DNA from: Pontixanthobacter aestiaquae
GTDB lineage: Bacteria > Pseudomonadota > Alphaproteobacteria > Sphingomonadales > Sphingomonadaceae
Direction of reading: 5' to 3'
Length of the DNA: 64,000 nucleotides
Assembly: GCF_009827455.1 (NCBI RefSeq)
Contig: NZ_WTYZ01000001.1
Span: forward strand, 2,055,001 to 2,119,000
Within the stretch, counting starts at the first letter, position 1. The number at the start of each line of letters is the position of its first letter. The position numbers and the translations under genes are program-made. The notes under the pieces were generated by a model. That model saw only the letters and a program-made list of their open reading frames with translations, was not told where the DNA came from and ran no database searches. Positions 36,142-45,421 of the stretch are shown piece by piece.

Positions 36142-38658
36142 CTAATATATACCGCCTTGATCCTCGACAAAGTCTTCGGGTGCGTCTTCGCGAGGAGCAG
36201 CCGCCGCCTGTTCACCTTGCGCCGCAGAGCCTTGCTTGATGAGCGCGATGATCTCTTTGCGCTTGCTTTCGATCTCGTCACGGCGCGTTATCCGTGGCGG
36301 CTCGGTATCGGGCTTGAAAGCCTCCCAAATCACGCTCGCCTTTGGATCGCTGCCTGGCCAGGCATCGAAAACGCGCTTGCCGGAAATTCGATCCACACGC
36401 ACCATGCGAACACCTGCCGGAGCAACAAACGGATCACCGCTCATGCGTTCTTTGGTTTCGCTAAAGAACTGGCGTATAATCGGCGCGGCCACCGTTCCGC
36501 CCTGGGCATAACCACCCAAATTGCGAGGCGTGTCATAGCCGATGTAAGCCCCAGCGATCACATCAGGCGTACCGCCAACAAACCATACATCCTTAGGCCC
36601 GGTCGTCGTGCCGGTCTTTCCGAACATTGGAATATCGAGATTGCGGAGTACTGTGCCGGTCCCGCGCTTTACCACACCCTCGAGCATATGAACCGTCTGA
36701 AAAGCGGTTCGTGCATCGAGTGCCTGCTCTCCGCTCGGCGCAATACGCGGCATGGGTTTGCCATCCCACTCTGGCATATTGCAGCCATTACAGGCGCGCT
36801 TATCCGCGCGGTAAATCACCTTGCCGCGGCGATCCTGCACATAGTCAATGACCGTTGGCTTGTTAAGGCGACCATGGTTCGCCAGGGCCGAATAAGCATT
36901 GACCATTTTCATGACCGTGGTTTCGCCAGCACCGAGCGCGAATGCCGGATAGGGGTCATAGCTGCCGATGCCGACATTCTCGATCATATCAACGACTTTG
37001 GGCATTCCCGATTCCATCGCGATATGGACGGTCATCAGGTTGCGCGATTGTTCGAGTCCCCAGCGCATGGTGTGCATACCGCCACCGCCGCCGCCAGAAT
37101 TGCGGAAACACTTCTCGCCCAACTGAGAGCCCTGATAATAGCAGTAGGTCTGGTCCGGGATCTCGCTGGCCGGTGTCATCCCGTTGTCCAGGCCCGTTGC
37201 ATAAACAAATGGCTTGATGGTGGAGCCCGGCTGGCGATTGGCCTGCGTGGCGCGATTGAAGGACCCAAGCCTGCTATCGAATCCGCCCTGCATCGCGAGA
37301 ACACGGCCCGTCTGCGGGTCCTGCGCCACAAAGCCGCCAGACACGCCGGGAAGCGTACGAACACGGAAACCATTGCCCGACTTCTCTACCGCAATGACAT
37401 CGCCAGCTTTCAACGCATTCGGCAAGTTTGTGAGCGGCGCTTCTTCACCATCGGAGAAGCCTATCTTCGCGGAGCTTCCCTCGCGCTCGGTTACAACACC
37501 GATCCGCCAGCCTTCGTAATTGATCCCAAGGAAAGAGCTGGCGAGTTGCCCGCTCCAATTGCCTGCACCCATATCGATTGTCGCAATCGGACCGCCCCAA
37601 CCGCGATTGCCATGATAGCGGACCATCCCGCGGCGCAAAGCGTTACGTGCAGCGTCCTGCATTTCCGGATCAAGCGAAGTGCGCACCCACAATCCGCCAC
37701 CATAGACGCTGTTCTTGCAATCCTCAGCCGCTTCACAGAACTGGCCGATCAGCTCGCGGCGAACTTCCTCAAGGAAGTAGCCCGCATCGACCGAGCGAGT
37801 GCGCGAACGCTCCGTAACGAGACCGAGTGGCATCGCTTTGGCTGCATCAGCCTGCGCAGCGGTGATAAATTCGTTCTCTGCCATTTGCCCGAGCACAAAG
37901 TTGCGACGTGCCAGCGCGCTGTCAGCATTCTTCGCGCGGCCGTATACTTCCGGCGCTTTCGGAAGAATGGCAAGGAACGCCATTTCATGCAATTCCAGAT
38001 CACCGACATCCTTGTCGAAATAGGCGCGCGATGCCGCCTGTACACCAAAGCTCCGGCGGCCCAGCGGAATCTCGTTGAGATAGAGCTCAAGAATTTGCTG
38101 CTTGGTGAGAACGCCTTCAATCCGACGCGCCAGCATCATTTCCTTCAGCTTACGCGTGACCGAATATTCGTTTGTCAAAAGGATGTTCTTTGCCACCTGC
38201 TGCGTGATGGTCGAACCGCCGACTGCACGCTCGTCCGATCCGAGCTTGCTGACATAATCGATTACCGCGCCAGCCAAACCGCCGGCATCGATACCGCCAT
38301 GGCTAAAGAAGGTTTTGTCTTCCGCGGCAAGATACGCCTCGATCAGCGTTTGCGGGAAATCGGCGTATTGCAGCTGCACGCGTCGCTCACGGGCGTAGGA
38401 ATGGACGATATCGCCTTCAATACCGCGCACGACTGTCGGCAATGGGGGCTCGTAATCCAGCAGCGTTTCCGCGTCGGGCAAATTGCGCGCCAGAATAATC
38501 CATAGGACCAACCACAAGGCGAGGAATATTCCCAGCGCGATTGCGCCCCAGCGGAACCAGCGCTTTTCACGCCAGCTATTCTTGCACCATGCCCATACGC
38601 CGCTGGCGTCGCGGCGAATGCGATAGCTCAAATTCTCGAATGTTGATGTCTCAGCCAT
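36142..38658 (-). CDS. mrcA: Penicillin-binding protein 1A, bifunctional transglycosylase/transpeptidase
   Basis: 838 residues. Polymerises glycan strands and cross-links peptides in the periplasm. One membrane helix is at about 38-56; the GT51 domain follows with the catalytic Glu in AAEDKTFFSHGG (E113) and GGSTITQQVAKN. The transpeptidase SxxK is S479-K482 (GSTIKPFV), and KTGTTTGPKDVWF is the KTG box. The C-terminal 45 residues are charged and Glu/Ala-rich. The amidase gene lies upstream and transcribed in the same direction, so a cell-wall cluster is apparent. Confidence 0.95.
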   Translation of the reverse strand: MAETSTFENLSYRIRRDASGVWAWCKNSWREKRWFRWGAIALGIFLALWLVLWIILARNLPDAETLLDYEPPLPTVVRGIEGDIVHSYARERRVQLQYADFPQTLIEAYLAAEDKTFFSHGGIDAGGLAGAVIDYVSKLGSDERAVGGSTITQQVAKNILLTNEYSVTRKLKEMMLARRIEGVLTKQQILELYLNEIPLGRRSFGVQAASRAYFDKDVGDLELHEMAFLAILPKAPEVYGRAKNADSALARRNFVLGQMAENEFITAAQADAAKAMPLGLVTERSRTRSVDAGYFLEEVRRELIGQFCEAAEDCKNSVYGGGLWVRTSLDPEMQDAARNALRRGMVRYHGNRGWGGPIATIDMGAGNWSGQLASSFLGINYEGWRIGVVTEREGSSAKIGFSDGEEAPLTNLPNALKAGDVIAVEKSGNGFRVRTLPGVSGGFVAQDPQTGRVLAMQGGFDSRLGSFNRATQANRQPGSTIKPFVYATGLDNGMTPASEIPDQTYCYYQGSQLGEKCFRNSGGGGGGMHTMRWGLEQSRNLMTVHIAMESGMPKVVDMIENVGIGSYDPYPAFALGAGETTVMKMVNAYSALANHGRLNKPTVIDYVQDRRGKVIYRADKRACNGCNMPEWDGKPMPRIAPSGEQALDARTAFQTVHMLEGVVKRGTGTVLRNLDIPMFGKTGTTTGPKDVWFVGGTPDVIAGAYIGYDTPRNLGGYAQGGTVAAPIIRQFFSETKERMSGDPFVAPAGVRMVRVDRISGKRVFDAWPGSDPKASVIWEAFKPDTEPPRITRRDEIESKRKEIIALIKQGSAAQGEQAAAAPREDAPEDFVEDQGGIY

Positions 38659-38755
38659 AATTCGAGTGGACCTCTAGCATGGCGATTCTGAATTGCGCCA
38701 GAGCGTTTTGTCCGCATGCTGGTGATGGTGATACATCGGCCACTTCGTCACCGGT

Positions 38756-39625
38756 TCATTCACCGCTTTGCCGCGCGAAATAGATGCGAATTGCTCGGGC
38801 CATAACTTCAGCGAATTGCTGGCGTCCTTCCTCGGACGCAAGACGCGCTGCATCGCTTGGATTGGTTATAAAACCGGATTCATAAAGAACGGCAGGGACA
38901 TCCGGTGCGCGCAAGACGCCCAGCGCTGCCGAGCGACGGCGCTGCGGATGAAACTTCAAAACACCGTTCCCTTCGCGTGTTATAAGGCTGGCGAACTCTG
39001 CAGAGTGTTGCTGCACTCGCCGCTGGGACAATTCGACCAAGATATTGCTTACATCCTCGCTTTGCCCGGCAATGACCGCACCGTTCAACGCACTCGCTTC
39101 GTTTTCACGCTCGGCAAAACGGGCAGCTGCCTCGCTCGATGCCTCGTTCGACAGCGTATATATGCTCGCGCCGCTGACGGTGCTGATCTCTCCGGACGAA
39201 TCGGCGTGAATGGAAATGAACAGATCGGCATCAAGCCTGCGCGCAATTTCCGGACGCTCTTCCAACACCAGAAACGTATCGTCGTCCCGCGTTAGCGCCA
39301 CGCGAATGCCGCCCTCTTCAACCAGCTGGTCCCGCAATGCTTTCGCAAGCCCGAGCACCAAATCTTTTTCACGAAATCCGCCCCCGCTTGCGCCCGGATC
39401 GTGGCCGCCATGACCGGCATCAATCACGACAAGCGGGCGCGACCTGTCTTCCGGCCCTAGAATTTCGGGCAAATCAACCGGCTGCCCCGCTTCTGGCAAG
39501 GCAAGCCGTATCACGTAATCGCGCCCCAGATGCGGCACCGGGATAGACAGCCCGAGCGCATAGAGCCCGCCAACAAGCAGGACCGGTGCCAGAAAAATCA
39601 GCCAAAGTTGCATACGCAGCGACAT
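38756..39625 (-). CDS. N-acetylmuramoyl-L-alanine amidase (Amidase_3)
   Basis: 289 residues. Cleaves the bond between MurNAc and the stem peptide to split septal wall. An N-terminal membrane anchor/signal is at about 6-28; the zinc domain follows with H72 in VVIDAGHGGHDPGASG, E86 in FREKDLVL, a later SIHADS His and the C-terminal catalytic Glu in YESGFITN. There is no AMIN domain, so it is an AmiC-type enzyme in catalytic part only. It is 97 bp upstream of mrcA on the same strand and divergent from rne. Confidence 0.92.
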   Translation of the reverse strand: MSLRMQLWLIFLAPVLLVGGLYALGLSIPVPHLGRDYVIRLALPEAGQPVDLPEILGPEDRSRPLVVIDAGHGGHDPGASGGGFREKDLVLGLAKALRDQLVEEGGIRVALTRDDDTFLVLEERPEIARRLDADLFISIHADSSGEISTVSGASIYTLSNEASSEAAARFAERENEASALNGAVIAGQSEDVSNILVELSQRRVQQHSAEFASLITREGNGVLKFHPQRRRSAALGVLRAPDVPAVLYESGFITNPSDAARLASEEGRQQFAEVMARAIRIYFARQSGE

Positions 39626-40066
39626 TGCGCGCCTGTGTTACTGTCTTGCGCATACATTGCGCAATATGGTTGCGGTAAGAAACCCACGGTGCTAGCAATC
39701 GACACGTTGGAACGGGTTCGCCTTATTCAGCCCGCCGGATGCTAATCCAGTGGCTTAGTAGTAAGAAACTCGCCAATACGCACTCGGGCACCTGCCCAAG
39801 TCATTCACAGGTTGATGCAGACATGAGAAGCCTCTCCCCGACCCACTCGCAGCAGCCACAGCGCTGCGGCGGCCTGTGGGCGGACCGGGCAGCGCACACG
39901 ATGCGCACTCTCTTCTCGGCAGACACATCACCCCGGCATGACGCGCAGAAACGCGTCCGCCGGTTTTATCACACCGCTGCGACCAGAAAGGTCGGCGGTT
40001 TCCACACATATTTGCGTCACTCATTGGTGGGCCTGAGCCCGCCCGGTGGCGCATGGAGACAATTCA
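39626..40066. other. Long divergent spacer with the rne leader
   Basis: 441 bp between the amidase and rne starts, with no credible gene. It must hold promoters for both genes. RNase E mRNAs typically have long structured leaders used for autoregulation, and this one could too: CCACAG (39856-39861) pairs with CTGTGG (39874-39879), and CGCAGC (39848-39853) can pair alternatively with GCTGCG (39863-39868), so two mutually exclusive stems can be drawn. Whether this is regulatory is inferred. Confidence 0.5.
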
Positions 40067-42802
40067 ATGGCAACGCGCATGCTAATCGATGCGCGCCACT
40101 CGGAAGAAACCCGGGTGGCGGTACTAAAAGGCAACCGGATTGAGGAATTCGACTTTGAATCTGCCGAACACAAGCAGATCAAAGGCAATATCTATCTAGC
40201 AAAAGTTACGCGGGTAGAACCCTCGTTGCAGGCGGCATTTGTCGACTTTGGCGGCAACCGCCACGGCTTCCTTGCTTTCAACGAAATCCACCCGGACTAT
40301 TACCAGATCCCGAAAGAGGATCGCGAGGCGCTGCTCGCTGAAGAGGCTGAGGCCGCTGAAGAAGAAGCGCGCCTACGCAATGAAGAGGAAGAAGATGGCA
40401 ACGTTCCCGGTGAGGAATATGACGCCGACGACGAATCCTCTGAAGCGCTAGCCGAAGACCTTGCCGAAGACGGCATGGAGGAAATCGACACGTCCGAAAA
40501 AGACAAAGTCGCTACCATCGAAGAAGGTCATGTAGATGGCGACGACGATGACGACAGCGACGATGACGATTCGGAGGAAGACGAAGATTCTTCCGATGAT
40601 GACGATGATGACGGCAATAAGCCGAAAGGTCGCCGTGGTCGCGGACGCCGCGGCCGCACCGGTAAAAAGGGTGGCCGCCGTCAAGGTGGCGGCAAAGGCC
40701 GCAGCCGCGCGAAAGAAGTCGACGAAGTCCGCGCCAAGCGGATGGCATTGCGCCGCCGCTACAAAATCCAGGACGTTATCCAGCGCCGTCAGGTTCTGCT
40801 CGTTCAGGTCGTCAAAGAAGAGCGCGGCAATAAGGGCGCTGCCCTCACCACCTATCTCAGCCTTGCTGGTCGCTACACCGTGCTTATGCCGAACAGCAGC
40901 CACGGCGGCGGCATCAGCCGTAAGATTTCGAGCGCGCAGGACCGCAAACGTCTGAAGCAAATTGTCGGCGACCTTCAACTGCCCAAGACCATGGGTCTGA
41001 TCGTCCGTACTGCTGGTCTCAGCCGCACCAAAACCGAGATCAAACGCGATTTCGATTATCTCGCCCGCCTGTGGGATGAGATCCGCAACAACACATTGGG
41101 GTCGAGCGCCCCTGCCCTGATCCATTCGGATAGCGATCTGATAAAACGCGCTATCCGAGACATCTATAATCGTGAGATCGAGGAAGTGATCGTCGAGGGT
41201 GAGGACGGATATAAATCCGCCAAAGCCTTTATGAAAATGCTGATGCCCAGCCATGCGCGGCGGGTGAAGGCATATTCCGATCCGGTTCCGCTGTTCCAGC
41301 GCTACGGTGCCGAGGATCAGCTGCGCGCGATGTACGACCCCGTCGTGCAGCTCAAATCGGGCGGCTATCTGGTCATCAACCCGACCGAAGCTCTGGTGTC
41401 GATCGACATCAACTCGGGCCGTTCCACCAAGGAGCACGGCATCGAGCAGACCGCCACTGCGACCAACGTAGAGGCTGCGCGCGAAATCGCCCGTCAGCTG
41501 CGCTTGCGCGATATGGCCGGTCTGGTCGTGATCGACTTCATCGACATGGAATACAATTCCAACGTCCGCAAAGTCGAACGCGCGATGAAGGATTCGCTCA
41601 AGAACGACCGCGCGCGCATTCAGGTCGGTCGGATTTCCGGCTTCGGACTGATGGAAATGAGCCGCCAGCGTTTGCGCACAGGCGTGCTCGAAGCATCCAC
41701 CCGCGAATGTCCGCATTGCGATGGTACGGGCCTCGTCCGCACGGCGTCATCCGCTGGCTTATCGGCATTGCGTCTGATCGAAGATGAGGCAGCCAAAGGC
41801 AAAGGCACGACCATCCAGCTTGGTGCGAGCACCGAAGCGGCAGTCTATTTGCTCAACACCAAGCGCAGCGAGCTGACCGAGATCGAAGATCGCTATAACG
41901 TTACCGTCGAAGTTTTACCTGAGGGCGAAGACGAAGGCGCGAAGATGACCGTCGCTAGCTCAGGCCCGCGCCCGACCGAAGCGCCGAAATTCGAGCCGAT
42001 TGTCGATGATGACGATGATGATGACGATGATATCGAAGAAGACGCTTACGAGGACGATGAAGACGATCGACCGAAGAAGCGCCGTAGCCGCGGCGGTCGT
42101 GGCCGCAAGAAGAATAATGATAACAGCGACAACAGTGGTTCCGATCAGCGCGGCAACAATCGCGATGAAGAGCTCGACGAAGACGGCAAGCCCAAGAAAA
42201 AGCGCCGGCGTCGTGGTGGACGCGGTCGCCGTGGCGGCCGTAACCGCAACAATAATGGCGGCGAGAACGGTGACAATAACGGCGGCGACAATGAGATAAC
42301 GGCAGATGATGCCAAAAATCTCGATGACGTGTCGGAGCAGGTCAAAGAGGACATGTCGGTCGTTGCCGGTCCCGATAATGCACCACAAACTGCCGGTGCA
42401 GCCGCCGAAGAGAAGCCAAAACGCAAGCGTGCTCCTCGGAAAAAGAAAGTGGACGAAACCGCTACAGAAGAAACCGAAGTAGCGGAGAAGCCAAAGCGGA
42501 CACGCCGCAAGAAGGCCGATGCTGATGCGGAATCGCCAACAGCCGGTGAAGCGGAAAAGCCTAAAGCCAAGCGTGCCCCGCGCAAGAAAAAGGCTGATGT
42601 CGCTGACGCTCCGTCAGAGGAAACGGCTGAGAAACCAAAGCCGAAGCGCGCGCCTCGCAAGAAGAAGGCTGATGCCGAACCTGCGGATGAGACAAAACCC
42701 GCAACGAAGGCCAAGTCATCGGCAAAAGCTGAGGAAACTGCCAGCGAAGAAAAGCCCGCTAAGAAGCGCGGCGGCTGGTGGCAGCGCACTTTTGGTGAGT
42801 AA
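40067..42802 (+). CDS. rne: Ribonuclease E
   Basis: 911 residues. Core endonuclease of mRNA decay and rRNA/tRNA processing. The catalytic Asp strand regions SIDINSGR and VIDFIDM and the zinc-link TRECPHCDGTG are present. The N-terminal S1 domain is interrupted at about residues 85-235 by an insertion: first acidic (Glu/Asp runs), then basic (GRRGRGRRGR), before S1 resumes at RYKIQDVIQRRQ. The C-terminal half has acidic and Arg/Gly/Asn-rich stretches and, after about residue 780, four imperfect repeats of about 30 residues each containing RAPRKKK or RTRRKK. The ATG at 40067 has GGAGA seven bases upstream; an ATG at 40046 is less likely. Divergent from the amidase. Confidence 0.95.
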   Translation: MATRMLIDARHSEETRVAVLKGNRIEEFDFESAEHKQIKGNIYLAKVTRVEPSLQAAFVDFGGNRHGFLAFNEIHPDYYQIPKEDREALLAEEAEAAEEEARLRNEEEEDGNVPGEEYDADDESSEALAEDLAEDGMEEIDTSEKDKVATIEEGHVDGDDDDDSDDDDSEEDEDSSDDDDDDGNKPKGRRGRGRRGRTGKKGGRRQGGGKGRSRAKEVDEVRAKRMALRRRYKIQDVIQRRQVLLVQVVKEERGNKGAALTTYLSLAGRYTVLMPNSSHGGGISRKISSAQDRKRLKQIVGDLQLPKTMGLIVRTAGLSRTKTEIKRDFDYLARLWDEIRNNTLGSSAPALIHSDSDLIKRAIRDIYNREIEEVIVEGEDGYKSAKAFMKMLMPSHARRVKAYSDPVPLFQRYGAEDQLRAMYDPVVQLKSGGYLVINPTEALVSIDINSGRSTKEHGIEQTATATNVEAAREIARQLRLRDMAGLVVIDFIDMEYNSNVRKVERAMKDSLKNDRARIQVGRISGFGLMEMSRQRLRTGVLEASTRECPHCDGTGLVRTASSAGLSALRLIEDEAAKGKGTTIQLGASTEAAVYLLNTKRSELTEIEDRYNVTVEVLPEGEDEGAKMTVASSGPRPTEAPKFEPIVDDDDDDDDDIEEDAYEDDEDDRPKKRRSRGGRGRKKNNDNSDNSGSDQRGNNRDEELDEDGKPKKKRRRRGGRGRRGGRNRNNNGGENGDNNGGDNEITADDAKNLDDVSEQVKEDMSVVAGPDNAPQTAGAAAEEKPKRKRAPRKKKVDETATEETEVAEKPKRTRRKKADADAESPTAGEAEKPKAKRAPRKKKADVADAPSEETAEKPKPKRAPRKKKADAEPADETKPATKAKSSAKAEETASEEKPAKKRGGWWQRTFGE
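42411..42700 (+). repeat. Repeats encoding PRKKK-type basic motifs in the rne 3' end
   Basis: About four imperfect repeats at the DNA and protein level, each giving a KPKxKRAPRKKK-like basic block separated by an acidic Ala/Glu spacer. They form the RNase E C-terminal tail, probably an RNA- or membrane/protein-binding scaffold. Units are about 80-100 bp and in frame. Confidence 0.7.
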
Positions 42803-42821
42803 TTTGGCTTAGAACAATCAG

Positions 42822-42862
42822 ACGCCACTCTTGCGAAAGCAGGGGTGGCGTTTGGCTTTTCT
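42822..42862 (+). terminator. Probable terminator after rne
   Basis: ACGCCAC (42822-42828) pairs with GTGGCGT (42845-42851) over a 16-base loop, followed by TTGGCTTTT. It is 20 bp past the rne stop and can act on the convergent methyltransferase transcript too. The T run is interrupted, so strength is moderate. Confidence 0.65.
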
Positions 42863-42876
42863 GATGGAGGAAAAGT

Positions 42877-43512
42877 CTAAGCCCCGACCTTCACACCGAC
42901 ACCCCATTCCATCCAACCAACCGGCCGCGGCGTCTTGGGCGCATAGCGCTCGCCCAGTTGCTCGACTTCAAAGCCGCCGTCGCGCACTGCTGTGGTGATC
43001 GGACGCGTCAAATGACATCCACCGGCAATCGGTTTCCAAATCGGCTCGATACGGTCCTGCCATTTGGCGACCGAAGCATCGGGCGCGCGCCCGTGCTCCA
43101 GATATAGCAGCCTGCCACCCGGCTTCAGAATACGCCGCATCTCGCGCACAACTTGCGCCTGATCCTGCACCGAGCACATGGTGTAGGTGCACACCACAGT
43201 ATCAAAACTGGCATCATCAAACGGAATAGCTTCGCCAACGCCGTCGCGAATATCGGCTTTCCAGCCTTTCTTCTGGGCCTCCGCCTTGGTGTATTCCAGC
43301 AGCTTCGCACCGGGATCTATTCCGGCATAGCGGCTGATCGCACCGGCATTGTAAAATTGCTGGTTAATCCCGCCGCCACAACCGATCTCGAACACATCAC
43401 CCTGCGCCAGCGGCACTAGCTGCGAACGTAACTTCATGATCTGCGGTGCACCGCACGCCACTTTGATAACGCGCGGAACACCATGCTCATCCCACCATTT
43501 CGCAATGCCCAT
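42877..43512 (-). CDS. Class I SAM-dependent methyltransferase
   Basis: 211 residues. Motif I EIGCGGGIN is at about 42-50, GIDPGAK follows as the post-I acidic loop, and MCSVQDQAQVVREMRRILKPGGRLLYLEHG is typical of UbiE-like or phospholipid methyltransferases (quoted only as a pattern; key residues MCSVQD and LKPGG). The ATG at 43512 has GGAAGAG upstream and gives the conserved MGIAKWWDEHG start; an in-frame ATG at 43596 adds 28 unrelated residues. The substrate cannot be told; phosphatidylethanolamine N-methylation is one candidate. Divergent from the haloalkane dehalogenase with 69 bp between. Confidence 0.88.
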   Translation of the reverse strand: MGIAKWWDEHGVPRVIKVACGAPQIMKLRSQLVPLAQGDVFEIGCGGGINQQFYNAGAISRYAGIDPGAKLLEYTKAEAQKKGWKADIRDGVGEAIPFDDASFDTVVCTYTMCSVQDQAQVVREMRRILKPGGRLLYLEHGRAPDASVAKWQDRIEPIWKPIAGGCHLTRPITTAVRDGGFEVEQLGERYAPKTPRPVGWMEWGVGVKVGA

Positions 43513-43581
43513 TTTCGCTCTTCCCAATCGCCCGATCCAGCGGCATGGTACCCGAAAAATAACAATTGAGGGGAGAATCTC

Positions 43582-44475
43582 ATGGGAAAAGTTCACCGCA
43601 CACCGGATTCACGCTTTGCGGACATCCCGGATTACCCCTTCGATCCGCGTTATCATATCCTGGAGAGCGGACTGCGACTGCATTATGTTGACGAAGGCCC
43701 GCGCGATGCCACGCCGGTTCTGATGATGCATGGTGAGCCGAGCTGGAGCTTCCTTTACCGCAAGATGATCGGGCCGACCGTGAACGCCGGTTACCGCGTT
43801 CTTGCTCCCGACCTGATCGGCTTCGGCAAATCCGACAAGCCGACGTCCAAAAGTGAGTTTTCCTATGCCGGGCACGTTGCTTGGATGCGCGAATGGTTTG
43901 AGGCGATGGGCCTCAACAATGTGGTGCTGGCCTGCCAGGATTGGGGATCGCTCATTGGCCTGCGGCTAGTCGCAGCAATGCCGGACAAATTCTCCGCTGT
44001 GGTGCTTTCCAATGGCGGCTTGCCTGCCGGGCAAGAACCGCCTCCTGCTTTTGCGAAGTGGCGTACTTTCGCCAAACTGAGCCCGATCTTCCCGATTGGC
44101 GGCATCATCCAGAAAGCGACGACCTCGGAACTGACCGAGGCCGAAGTCGCAGCCTATAACGCGCCCTATGATACGCGTGGCAGCAAAGCGGCGGCGCGGA
44201 TATTCCCCGCCCTCGTCCCGCTTGGAGAGAATGTGGCAGTGCCAGACCAGTTGGAAGCATGGAAAGCGCTGGAACAGTTCGACAAGCCCTTCACCTGCTG
44301 CTTCAGTGACAAAGACCCGATTACACGCGGCGGTTTCGCGACATTCCAAGAACGTGTTCCCGGAACAAACCATGATCTGCACCGCACCTTAAAAGGCGGA
44401 CATTTCATTCAGGAAGACGATCCGGAGGGATTTGTCGGCGCAATCCTCGACACCGCAAAACTGGCAGGGGTCTGA
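43582..44475 (+). CDS. Haloalkane dehalogenase (alpha/beta-hydrolase)
   Basis: 297 residues. Hydrolyses carbon-halogen bonds of haloalkanes to alcohols. The catalytic Asp is D120 in CQDWGSLIG, followed by W121, a halide-stabilising residue; W160 is a candidate for the second tryptophan of the cap; D245 (SDKDPIT) is the acid and H274 (GGHFIQED) the base. HGEPSWSF at about 50-57 is the oxyanion region. These features fit the HLD-I subfamily (DhlA/DhmA type). The ATG has GAGGGGAGAA upstream. It is convergent with the SDR with no gap between the stops. Confidence 0.93.
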   Translation: MGKVHRTPDSRFADIPDYPFDPRYHILESGLRLHYVDEGPRDATPVLMMHGEPSWSFLYRKMIGPTVNAGYRVLAPDLIGFGKSDKPTSKSEFSYAGHVAWMREWFEAMGLNNVVLACQDWGSLIGLRLVAAMPDKFSAVVLSNGGLPAGQEPPPAFAKWRTFAKLSPIFPIGGIIQKATTSELTEAEVAAYNAPYDTRGSKAAARIFPALVPLGENVAVPDQLEAWKALEQFDKPFTCCFSDKDPITRGGFATFQERVPGTNHDLHRTLKGGHFIQEDDPEGFVGAILDTAKLAGV

Positions 44476-45222
44476 TTAAGGCTCGATCCGCGAACCGTCG
44501 AAAGCGAACAGACCACCGCTATCGCCGGGCTTCAGGTTACTCAGCGTTTTGAGTAAATTGCGCGCAGCATCTGCTGGACCGGTCAACTGACCATCAGGCA
44601 GATTGCCCTGAAACGGCTTAGATAATTCGCTATCGACTGTTCCCGGATGGAGCGCGGCAACGACCGCTTGCTTATGCGTTCGGCCCAGCTCGATACCGAA
44701 ATTTTTGATGAGCATATTCAGCGCTGCTTTGGACGCACGATAGGAATGCCACCCGCCCAAGCCATTGTCGCTGATCGATCCGACCCGCGCCGAAAGCGCA
44801 GCGAACACCGCCCGTTTGTCGCGCGGGAGCAATGGCAGGAAATGTTTGGCGATTATCGCTGGCCCAATCGCGTTCAACGCGAGCACTTCCACCATCGTGT
44901 CAGCATCAAGCGCGCGATAGCTGCGTTCGGGTCCAGTGCCATCATTCAACGTCAATATACCGGTCGCGACGATGATAAGATCGGGCTTATGTTCTTTCAC
45001 CAACGCGGCAGCGGCAGCAATGCTCTGCTCATCCCGTAAATCAAAACAAAAGGGATTGGCTGCATCGGCTGCCGCCGCGGCGCCATTGCGCGAGCCGGCG
45101 AAGACCGTCCCTATACCGTCGGCAACCAGCGCCTCGCACAGAGCGGAACCAATCCCGCCGGAAGCTCCGAAGACAACCGCGCAATTTGGTTTTCCCGCTC
45201 TGTCCTGTCCTACTTCGCTCAT
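44476..45222 (-). CDS. SDR family NAD(P)-dependent oxidoreductase (C-factor-like)
   Basis: 248 residues. The nucleotide motif GASGGIGSALC is at about 19-29; the catalytic Tyr161 and Lys165 are in YRASK, with a Ser region SARVGSI before. The VATGILTLNDG segment replaces the usual NAG motif. Homology class resembles the CsgA/C-factor SDRs, but the substrate is unknown. Divergent from sdhB, with 199 bp between. Confidence 0.87.
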   Translation of the reverse strand: MSEVGQDRAGKPNCAVVFGASGGIGSALCEALVADGIGTVFAGSRNGAAAAADAANPFCFDLRDEQSIAAAAALVKEHKPDLIIVATGILTLNDGTGPERSYRALDADTMVEVLALNAIGPAIIAKHFLPLLPRDKRAVFAALSARVGSISDNGLGGWHSYRASKAALNMLIKNFGIELGRTHKQAVVAALHPGTVDSELSKPFQGNLPDGQLTGPADAARNLLKTLSNLKPGDSGGLFAFDGSRIEP

Positions 45223-45421
45223 GTGGTTTAGACGGGTGAATGACCGGCTCGTTCCCTGCTTCGTTCAATCCTTTGCAATGGATGTGAAATATTGTTCATC
45301 AGAACCCTGTTCCATGTGTTCCATCCTGTAGGAAATACGGGCGAAACAGCCGCGCAAACGCTTGTGTCACACGGCATATTCGCTACATAGGCGGCACACA
45401 AAAGATCAGGATTTTCTCTCC

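Noticed and set aside
36126..36144. Hairpin TAGCGG/CCGCTA at the mrcA stop as a terminator
   Set aside because: Only 6-bp stem and no T run downstream on the minus strand, so not supported.
36082..38505. 807-codon open frame on the plus strand
   Set aside because: Exactly antisense to mrcA, with His/Arg/Ala-rich low-complexity composition expected from the reverse frame of a GC-rich gene. mrcA has clear motifs.
40448..41716. 422-codon minus-strand frame
   Set aside because: Antisense to rne; its runs of Val/Ala/Ile come from the acidic and GAC/GAT repeats of rne.
42411..42700. Separate DNA-binding protein gene with PRKKK repeats
   Set aside because: The repeats are in frame with rne and follow its core without a stop.
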